Shown here piece by piece: positions 11,433 through 20,800 of a DNA stretch of 49,290 nt (position 1 is its first letter; each line of letters begins with the position of its first letter). The DNA lies in assembly GCA_015680685.1 (NCBI GenBank), contig MNCI01029667.1, forward strand, positions 272,983 through 322,272. Direction: 5' to 3'. The translations under genes were made by a program, and so were the position numbers. The notes beneath the pieces are model-generated. The model was given only the letters and a program-made list of their open reading frames with translations, was not told the origin of the DNA and searched no databases. The stretch is from Gnetum montanum. Taxonomy: Eukaryota > Streptophyta > Gnetopsida > Gnetales > Gnetaceae.

Positions 11433-12044
11433 AAAAGTAAGGTCTAAACTAACCTACGAGTAATGAGTGTCCATTCCCAGCTTGTTGTACACATCCTTAA
11501 CCCGTGTATCCACAACTAGGATTACTAAGCACTACGCTACTAGGCGAACCAAGCAATAACACTGCTAGGATTACCAAGCGAATACGTGTTTATGCTTGAA
11601 ACCGGTTGCGCTCATTCCACCAATTCATTAACGTGCATGGAAATGTAAATATTAACTAAGTACATGGAATATAAATTGCAGTAAAAGTAAATTTAATCTA
11701 AGTCAAAGTGGTGCAATGAATAAGAATCAATCTCGATCTTATTATCGTTCATGGAATGTGTCTAGGTACATTGCCACTTGAATAAGACACCATACAACTG
11801 ACTCAAATCCACACTACGGGCACTCACTAACTATTCTCTAAGACTATAGAAAAAAACTGCAAGAGTTTGACTACTCTATTAACAAAAGAATTAAACTACT
11901 ACGGATCATGTGTCCAAGTGTTGTATTTATAAGTAGGCACACATCCTGCAATATTGGATATCCAATAACATAGCATGTGATTCGATATCGGGGCTCCAAT
12001 ATCGAGGATCTCATATCGAGGCCTAAGCAAAATACAATTCATCA
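11433..12044 (-). repeat. Remainder of an older LTR split by element A
   Basis: This minus-oriented piece contains R/U5-like and U3 sequence aligning with 35420-36018: TACACATCCTTAACCC, a GGGCACTC block, TGTATTTATAAG (TATA-like) and GATATCG motifs. It ends in ATTCATCA at 12044. Its first 230 or so bases are missing, as expected if element A lies within it and the rest is left of the window. Confidence 0.65.
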
Positions 12045-12084
12045 TTAGTACATGAATAATCATTAGTAATGGTTATATTACTTT

Positions 12085-13245
12085 CTTAAGGCTTATATTG
12101 TGATGTTGCATTATGTTGAAAGCTATTTTTTGTTTCTATTGGAGTCTTTTATATTTCTTTTCTTCTTCAATAGACTCTGCTAATTGTGAATTTTGTAGTA
12201 GTTGAATTATAAAGAAGATTTCAGGAGGTATGTTTAGCTAATTAAAAGTAATATTTATCTAGTTCCAAGTATAATTTCTATCAATATCTTTTCTACCCAA
12301 CATTTCTTCTTCTATGTTTGGTATCATTGAAGAGTTGTTGACAATTGCTGATAGAATTTTATAATCATATTCAAATATTTCCAATTAGTTTTGATATTGT
12401 TCATCATCTTCTTCTTCATTTTCATTTTGATCTAGTTCATAAATTTCATTTTCAATATCATTGATGAAAAGGCTTTGTTTGTTCTAGTCTATGACATTAT
12501 GGTAGTTGTAATAAGATTGCAATATTTCATCATCTTCTTTTTCAAACTATTCCTTTGTTTTCTTGAATGGGTAGTATAATAATAATTGTGTCCAATAATA
12601 ATTAGTTCACCTTTGTTCATTTGGAGTTGACACTGATTATAATATTGGAAAAATCTTAATGATTTTTTTCTTTAGTCTTTTCTTCTACTTTGTATAACCT
12701 CCTTGTTTGATTTTGTTGTAAAATTTTGTTACAAGTTTCCTTTTGTATATACATTTTCATTACTACTTAATGACTTTCTACATTGTCTTCAAATTACTCT
12801 TTTTTTTTTCTCTAAATTTTCTTATAAATAGTGCTTAAGACATTTACTATAATTATTGGCCTACTTTCTTCATTAGAGGAAATTAATATAACATGTTGCA
12901 TGTTCCATTGGTCCTATGTCTCTTTCTATTATGGAGTCCATCAATAATCATTTGTATGTTAATGATGTTGCCTCTTCAGAAGCATTTCTCAATAGCTCTT
13001 GGATGATCTCTCTAATTTTAGAGCATATTTTGCAATGTACTTGATCAGTGCATGCTTTCCTAACACTAGTAGAAAATCTATGTTAGCCCTCTATATTTGT
13101 AGAATGAGTCTATTATGCACATTTAACCTGTTATCATTTCTTCTTGGTTCATATTTTGATTCATCATCTTCATCTTTACATAAAGCAGATTGTTGTAGTT
13201 GCAATGGTTGTACCTAGAAATGATGTTATCCTAGTTTTTTTATTT
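12085..13245 (-). pseudogene. Helitron Rep/helicase remnant
   Basis: The minus strand carries scattered coding blocks in the order expected of a Helitron RepHel protein. At about 13200-13020 YEPRRNDNRLNVHNRLI is followed by RANIDF and KYIAKYALK. The last resembles the rolling-circle (HUH) motif with two Tyr spaced Y-x3-Y. At 12950-12870 come MDSIIERDIGPMEHATCY (the block after Rep) and at 12620-12250 LLLYYPFKK, an acidic stretch, and EEEMLGRKDIDRNYTW, all typical of the region before the SF1 helicase. Stops such as TAG for Trp before RAN break it throughout. The helicase Walker motifs and Helitron termini were not found, so only an internal fragment is supported. Very AT-rich, unlike the flanking gene. 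Confidence 0.65.
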
Positions 13246-13560
13246 CAAATGGTGGTAATATTATCAAAAAAAAATATTCACAACTATGACATACCTACAT
13301 GAATATTGGCCTTTCTGAATTGAAACAAATACAAAAAACTATGCACGATATTAAGAGGCTTCAAATTATAATTACTACAATCTATGTTTGCATGGAGTAT
13401 GAAGCTTCATTATTAACCTTTTTTATGATAACCTTTTTTAACCCTTTATATCACGAGTAAGGGAAAGCGTTTTTATGATAACCTTTTTTTAACCCTTTAT
13501 ATCACGAGTAAGGGAAAGCGTTGATTCAAAAAGATGTAAAAAATAATGAATATCTTCTTT
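13246..13560. other. Spacer with no gene
   Basis: Between the Helitron remnant and the Ser-rich gene I see no coding signal. It contains A-rich stretches and the 50/51-bp tandem duplication listed next. Confidence 0.5.
13421..13521. repeat. 50/51-bp tandem duplication
   Basis: Two adjacent copies, 13421-13470 and 13471-13521, are identical except for one extra T in the T-run. Each contains ATCACGAGTAAGGGAAAGCG. It lies just beyond the 3' end of the Ser-rich gene. Confidence 0.9.
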
Positions 13561-13888
13561 CTCGCAAAACCTCATGAACTTGCATTTGCAGAAATTTCAT
13601 AACCGTTTTCGATAGAACATTCTCGTACGATTTCATTGATAAGCTTGCAACAGTAATATACTAAAACTTTCACCAAAAATGTACTTGGCATTCGGCAGAG
13701 CCATGACAAGCAATAACAGGAAAAATAATAACTCGAAAATTCATCCTCTGCTTTGTTCTCCTGCAGCTCCCAAAATCCCGAGCAACAGGTATACGCCAGT
13801 ACAAGCAATCTCCAAAATCTTAACTGAAATTCCACAACAGGGCACTGGAACTCCTCCATCGTTTCTTGTCTTCACGAAATGAAATTTT

Positions 13889-16469
13889 CTATGCCCTGGT
13901 AAGAACAGCAGGGGAGGCGGAATCGTCGCCGGATAATTTGGGGCGAATATGGAAAGTGATGGCATTGTTGTCAGTAGGTCCTCTGGTGACATGCAGCTCG
14001 TGATTTGCAACACAGAAAACCTCTACGGACGTCTTCATTCTGATCCTGATCCTGCTAGGGCCAGCATCCTTGTCCACGTCCAGCCTTATCTCATTCCATG
14101 TATCGTTGTTCGCCGACGACATTCCGTATTCCTGGATTCTGCCGCTGCGCCAAATTTCTCTGCTCGAACTCGCTTTCCCCAAGGTTTCATGCTCCGATTC
14201 GGTTGGAGCTACCATTATCTGTGTCTGCGTCGCCTCCGCTTCTCTGGATTCCATGTCGTTTCCGACTTTTACTTGCAGCTTTTCTTCATACCCTGCACGT
14301 ACAGACAGATTTTAGCGTCTCTTTCAGGGAATTTATGTTATTTTCGCACTTTGCCACTTTGTTACTTGAAATGCCTTCTATATCAGTGTTTAAATAATCA
14401 GGAAATATGTTAGATCAGCATGTTTCAAGAATCAAGCGGAGTTATATTTAAAAGTTCCAAAAATGGTACTTAAATTTATTGATAAATTAGGCCGACTTGA
14501 TTCAACTTGATCAGCAAAATTTCTAATGAGGTGACTAATCATTGAATCGGTGATCTATCAGAGTTAAAAAACTATGTTATATACCGACGGATTTAGAACT
14601 GCTTTCTTAAAAAGAGAGTGAAGATTGTTCGTGTCGATCTTTTCCCTTGCCTATAATCGCTGACGATTCTCTCTTCTCAGCGTCATTGATAAACGTATAT
14701 TTTTTAGTTACAGGTTGCGACCTGCTTTCAAATTCTACATTCTCACCTTCATGAATCGTTAAATCCTTGTTGCTGACGAACTTTGAACTTCTGGTAGACG
14801 ATGTCGAAGAGGATGAAGATGATTGCTCATGCAAATTTGCTGCAGGTTCGATCCTGAAGGAACGGATTGGGAGCACTTGCTCGGAAGATGAAGAAGTCGA
14901 AGGTGCTACATGGGAGTCCAGTTGCAAGAGATCGAGCTTGAACGAGTGAATTGGACGAATCTCCTCTGAAGTTGCTGATGAAGACGAGGAAGACGAGTCC
15001 GGCTGCTTGATATCAAGCTTGAACGAATGAACTGGAAGAATATGCTCTGAAGTTGCTGATGCAGACGGCTCCGGTTGCTTGACATCAAACTTGAGCGAAC
15101 GAACTGGAAGTATATGCTCCGAGGATGACGAAGAAGATGAAGAATCTGAAAAAGAGAGAGATTCTACGACATCAAGCCTTACCGAACGATCTGGCGGCAA
15201 GTCCTTCTCCGAAGATGAACTCGAAAGATAATAGCGAGGTTTCGTCGTCTCATCCATGTCATTAACCTTCCATGAATGTACGGAATGAAGAATCTGTGGA
15301 AAGAATGAACCGGAGGAATCAAGAGAGTCAGGAATGCGAGATTTTCTAAATGAAGACCACACAATAGGCGCTTCAATCGTTACAGGAATCTCTTCACGTT
15401 TCTGCTCAATAGATGGCGGCCATTCATCCTCAGCTATAGCCTTTTCAGAGAACGAGGACGAACCAGTCTCGTACGAAGACGAAGTCCAAGAACTCGAAGA
15501 AAGCGGCACGTATTTGTATTTGTGGATTTCGGGGCCGTACCCTTCAATCTCATTCTCCTCGTTGCGTGGACAATCGCTGGGACTTTCTATGCTCCAAGGT
15601 CGAAAATCTTTGGATTGCTGGTCCGAAACCGATGATGATGATTCATCATCATCCGCGAACAAACTCCGCCGAAACTTCTTCATCAAACGATCCTCCTCGT
15701 TTCCATCACCTTCACGAAGATCAACTCTACTCTGCATCTCATAAGCCTCATGTTGCTGCAGCAAATACGGAAGATCGGATTCAGAGAAAGAAGTAACTCT
15801 AACGGCCACTTTTCCCTTGTCGAAACTCTCAGAGCGAAGAGATTCAAAGGACTGGCATCGGCGAACACGAAACGGAGGGAGATTTATCAACGAAGCCGAC
15901 GGTGATATGGATGACGACGAGGACGATGAAGATTCAATTTCCATCTCTGTTTCTTTCTCGTCTCCATTTTCCACAATTTCTTGCGCAACATTCCGAGATC
16001 GTGGCCTTAAACATTCGATTTCCATGGTTTTTATTCCCTTGTCTTCACTTTTCAGAATCTCTTCCGCAAAATCCCTCGATCGATGCTTCAAACATTGAAT
16101 TTCCGCAGCACTTTCCCTCTTGTCTTCACTTTTCAGAATTTCTTCCGCAAAATCCAGAGACGGTGGCTCGCTTATCTTCTTGAATGCGTTGCACCGCTGG
16201 AGAGCTGCTTGGTCTGCCACGCCAGAAGAAGAAGCGGCAGTGGTGGCGGCTCCATTGTCATGGAAACCAGAGTCATTCTCATTGGCTACGCGCACTCCCA
16301 GGATTCTCAGCAATTCTGAACTTGCCTCGGACAAGTACGGGCGTTTGTCTTTTCTTTCTGCAACGGATTTGGATTCGCGCTTCGTTGCTCCAGGGATTAT
16401 GCAGAAGCACAAGCAACTGAAATAGGGCGTCTTCTTGCTGCATTTCATCTTCATTGATTCTGAAATCAC
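13889..16469 (-). CDS. Ser-rich protein with two internal repeat sets, two exons, function unknown
   Basis: Proposed CDS: exon 1 16469-14747 and exon 2 14292-13889, giving 708 aa. The donor GAAG|GTGAGA and acceptor TGCAG|GG fit the consensus, and the phases match (1/2), joining IHEG to YEEKLQVK. Reading through would stop at 14607. Residues 1-20 are basic/Cys-rich (KCSKKTPYFSCLCFC); Met 6 and 8 are alternative starts. Residues about 105-180 hold two and a half copies of a 28-aa unit (FAEEILKSEDK). Residues about 418-560 hold five units of 24-31 aa with core SEHILPVHSFKLD between poly-Ser tracts. Exon 2 encodes a compact-looking, less biased C-terminus (WNEIRLDVDKD, KTSVEVFCVANHELHVTRG). I recognise no family. 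Low-complexity composition suggests disorder outside exon 2. It neighbours tRNA-Cys and EOL1 on the same strand, with no evidence of shared function. Confidence 0.72.
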
Positions 16470-17576
16470 AGAGATTTTTTTCTTTTTTTGGGTAAAGAAT
16501 TGGGTTCGATTCGGGATTCTTCTGATTCCAGATCGTGCCCGCCTTTGTGTTTGTTCTGAATTGAAGCAGAATGGCTGCCTGTTACAGAGCCGGAGCCATT
16601 TGTGAGGGGCTCACGTATTAGTCTTGGAAAGCAACCATATTAAAAAGCAAGCAAACACACAGGCAGGCACCCACCCACCCCTGCAATTGCGACGCTTCTT
16701 GGCCACCATTCCGTTCGGTACGTCGTTTCAAACTGTTTTTATGGTACCAAATTCACAATTTTTACCTTCATCCTGACAATTCTGGGCTCTACCAAACCAT
16801 TAATTTTTCAACGGATTTGTTTATATTTTACAGTTTCAGGGTGGCGTTGTCAGTTTAGTGATTAGTTATGCCCTGGTTTTTTTTTTCCCAAACCGTAGCT
16901 GCTCCGAAAAACGATTGTCAAAACTGTCTCTTGCAGACGTAACGACTTCCCCGCACGGTTTGTAATTTGTATACAGGTTAGGGACAATTAAATTAATTAA
17001 GCACTTCATTTTGCTGATAAAATTTGTTTCTGTAATTATATCTTAGGGTTTCAGGTGGCTTTGCAGACGGCAATTTTTTCCTAGAGCAATCCAAAATACA
17101 GCAAGTTAACTATTTGTTTTCAAAAAAAATCCAAAATTCCAGAATTTTTTATATTGAGGGCCAGATTTGTTTAAAACCGTCTACGGTAGACGTAACGAGT
17201 TCGTACCTTCTTACCCAAGTTAGCGACCATTAAAGTATTTAAACACTTTCTTTTCCCACGGGTTTATCTACATTTTAGGCTATCAATGTGGCAGGCCAGC
17301 CTTGCCATTTTTAAAAATTTTCCAAAATACAACAGTTTAGCAATTTTTGTAAGAATTTCAAAAGCTGTTTTCTGAAGGGCCAGCCTTGTTTATATTGAAT
17401 ATTTAAAACTTTCCTTTTGATGGGGACATTGCAAAATAGCAATTTTTTAAAAATCCAAAAAATACATTTCAGCGTTTTAAAAATCCAAAAAAAAACACAT
17501 TTTATGTTTAAAAAATCCAAAATAAAGCTAAAAATTCCAGAATTGAGTTTTTTTCCCAAATATGTAGCTGATTTTC
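16470..17576. other. Intergenic region: upstream DNA of the Ser-rich gene and degenerate repeats
   Basis: No coding region is supported. 16470-16620 is probably 5' UTR/promoter of the Ser-rich gene, but no convincing TATA box was seen. 16720-17420 contains three degenerate copies of a unit of roughly 215-235 bp (separate entry). Confidence 0.5.
16720..17420. repeat. Three diverged copies of a unit of roughly 215-235 bp
   Basis: Anchors recur in order: a GACGTAACGA-like start (about 16720 weakly, 16935, 17188), an AATTAA/ATTAAAG stretch, a GGGTTTATCTACATTTTA-like stretch, and GTGGC at 16841, 17055 and 17288. The GTGGC spacings are 214 and 233 bp. The third copy ends shortly before tRNA-Cys. 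Similarity is visible by eye but low, so copies are old. Confidence 0.5.
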
Positions 17577-17648
17577 AGGGCCCATCCGGGTTCGAACCGG
17601 AGACCTCTTGATCTGCAGTCAAATGCTCTACCACTGAGCTATAGGCCC
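17577..17648 (-). tRNA. trnC-GCA (nuclear): tRNA-Cys (GCA)
   Basis: A 72-nt cloverleaf on the minus strand. The acceptor stem GGGCCTA pairs with TGGGCCC (one G-T). The D arm contains TAGCTCAGTGGTAGAGC (A box), the anticodon loop CTGCAGA is flanked by TTGA/TCAA, and the T arm contains GGTTCGAACCC (B box). The anticodon GCA decodes Cys. There is no intron and CCA is not encoded, as in plant nuclear genes. A T run lies some 40-50 bases downstream rather than immediately after, so termination may be weak. Confidence 0.96.
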
Positions 17649-17860
17649 ATTTGTGTGCATTTTGTGATTTTTCCGATTAAAAGAATGTCACTAGAAATGA
17701 AAAAAGCTTGGCTTTACATGTCTCTTTTCGATTCTATGGTTTAGTACAATGCTAATGTAAACATAAAGGTTTCAAAACCTCATTGCTGTGAACATAAATT
17801 CTTTTCCATAACACTTTTAAGAATTTTACACGAATGTTTTGATATCTACTTCATGACCTA

Positions 17861-20800
17861 TTAAGTAGCCTTTTTGGTTTGCTTTGGTGGCCTTTGGGCC
17901 AATTTTCCTGAACCAGGAGATACTTCTTTACGCTTCCCTTGATTTTCAGGAGGGTTGCTCTTCATCTGCTTTATGGAGTTCAGCAAAGAGTCACCACCAT
18001 TTTGTTGCCCAGACGCAGCTTTGGCAAAGGGGTTGCTGGGTTTGTGAGAGCCTGGCCGACTCTGAATATCTGAAGTTTGGCTCTTTTCTTTTGCAGTCTC
18101 TGGTGGGGAAGTTTTAGCCTGTGATTTCCTCTCTGGGTTTTCTGCCATTCTTGAATCCGGCCGTGTTTCATGAACAGACACCACATTCTCCGAATTTATA
18201 TTTGAAGATGGAACAGAAGACTTCTTTAAAGGAACACTATCAGAGTTCACATGTGTGGAAGGAAAAGAAGATTTGTGGTTGGTGTTTGTCTTTGCTAGCG
18301 CTGCATGACTGATCGGCAGCTCGGCTGAATCCATTCTATTTTCCACTTTTGACATGGAGCTTATAGATGCCAAAACCTCCATGTCATCTTGAAGCATTTT
18401 CTCCTGCAAATATTTAAAGTTGAAACAAACTCATGAATCAACAATGAAGCGGAAGATCGAAGTCTTACGTGACCCAGGAGTAGCCGATTTATGACAAGAA
18501 CTTGTATATTTTCAGCCAGATCAGATTTACCAAGAATATGCAGCACAATATCAGCTAAACATTTTCTAAGGGAAAGCATTTATTATTGTGCTAACACACC
18601 TCAAGAATTGCATTCAAACGCTCTGCTAGTATTGGGAGTTTAGTCGTACTGGCTAGCTTTATGGCAGCTCGCAAAGAACTGTTAAATGATAGCATGTTTG
18701 CTAGCTCTATTGCTCTGACCAATTTGTCACCTGAAGCACAAAACAGTAAAAAATTTTAGATGCACTAGAGCAGTCACAGCTTTAAACTGTCTGCATTTGG
18801 ATTCTAATAAAGAAGACACCAACCTTTACAGCAATTTGCAATAAGACGCAGAAGGTATCCGTCCAATGAACCTTCCATTTTTTCAATACTGCCCTCATCA
18901 GCACTGCAGTCTTCACCAGCTGCCACCGAGTCCTCAACCTTCTTCTGTAGCTGCAGAGTTTCATTTGATTTAAAAACATACCATCCATTACTCAGTAAGA
19001 TTTGATTTTTAATAATTGGTGACGTAAGTCGCAGCAGTTCAAGCCGTAATTTTTAAGATTTCATCCATGGACACCAGAATTATGGCATTATATCAGTCTT
19101 TCGTTACCTGGGACAGAAGTAAGCTTCCCTTAATATATTCGCTTTCCAGATCATCTGGTCCGACGTCAGAGCGTGCTAGTGGCAATTTCAGGTCAAGAAC
19201 AGTCAGTATGGGTTTTGGAGCAACCTGAATCAACCGAAAATATAAATTAGCAAATCGATTTTGAACCTTAAATTTCAGTAGTTACAAGGTTTTCCATGTA
19301 CCTGTGGATAGGTTTCTGGCGATTTGCAGACCACACAGAATGCCTGAGTGTTGTTCAAGCCCACCATCCAATAATTCTCAGTTTCTGATTTCTTCTCCCC
19401 CAAAGTATGGGCACTAAAGCAGAAATATCTTGAGATTAGATACCTTGGTATTAGTCGAATTTGAGTTCTTTTTAATGAATACCACCGTCATCACAACTAA
19501 TTACTAAAATACCTTAAAAGTGGAACCCAGCAACCACCGTATTCATTTGTGAAAATTCTGAGAGTACCCTGCACACCTTGGCAATTGGCATCTTGAAATG
19601 GAACTTTGCAAACGTAATTGGCACAGTAAACAAATCAAAGAGAATCAGGTGAAAAACAGAAAATGGGATCCATACCTCTGAGTCATATGTGCTCAATAGC
19701 CCTTCTTCACTGAATCCCATCCAGGAGAGATGTGAATGAGGACTCAAGGGGAGCCGACCAGATAGAGTGCGAGATGTCTTGCTGATGTTGAATACGGCAA
19801 AGGAAAGAACCTGAAACTCATTTAATAGTTTAGAGCATGCGAATTGGGTATACGTTGCAGTCTGCAATATATTAAACCAATTATGCGTTCGCCTGTCATG
19901 GGTATTGTTGAAAAGCTTACTTGTTCTCCGGATGGAAGAGGGGTTGAAGAATGCCACGCAACGAAAAGGAGATCTTCATGCCCTGCTGCAGCAACCACCG
20001 GCCCATCCAACGAAAAGACCAGCCTCTGCAGTCATCAAAACTTGTTTGAATCAGTGGCAGTTTTTGACCCTTCATGGTAGCTTCTTGATTCTACTTAACC
20101 ACAAAATAAATTTGCTGCTGCAACAGATATTCATGCAGATGATGGAACAAGTCAAAAGGAAGTTCAAAAATTAAATAATAAAAAAGCCTCCTCTGTTCCT
20201 ATTTTCCTTAAGCTCCGATGCCGCATCTTTCATGCAAAAGAATGTTGTAAACTGATGTTCTGGACATTTCACGTGACGGTACTTACAGTTTAGCATTTGT
20301 AGCATAATGAGTCAAAAAGACAAAACAATGAACATTTAACCGTACATACATTTCAGTGTTTGCAGCATAAATAGTCAGAAAGACACAAGATGACGAACTT
20401 CTTTTGTTTGTTGAAAGAATTGTTTGAATACAGCACAAATTTTAATCTCTTATTATGTTACTGTTTTATCAGAAATCCTGTTTCAATAAGCTACTTTAAA
20501 ACCCTCAGCTTGCATCACCAGCATAGAATTATTGATAAAACTGAATTACATATAAACTTTGTATTTTCAATGTTAGGTGCACAATAATTAAAGGAAACTC
20601 TTAACTTGCAAAAAGTACAGCTGTCATAAACATCGAAACAGAGGCATTTTACCCATAAACGCCATTGTTCTCTCCTGCTAGTTAAGGTGCACGAGTGCAA
20701 CAAGAACACGACTTATGATTCTACTGTCCTGTTTTTAGACAAATTCTTTCAGTTTCAGTGTAACACACTAAGATTGAACATCATTTGATTCGTAGGGTGA

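Noticed and set aside
13949-14413. Plus-strand 154-codon frame opposite exon 2 of the Ser-rich gene
   Set aside because: Antisense shadow. The minus strand has matched splice sites and phase.
14607-14746. Unspliced 3' end of the Ser-rich frame
   Set aside because: A consensus GTGAGA donor at 14746 and an in-phase acceptor at 14293 give a longer, less biased C-terminus, so the stop at 14607 is read as intronic. An isoform remains possible.
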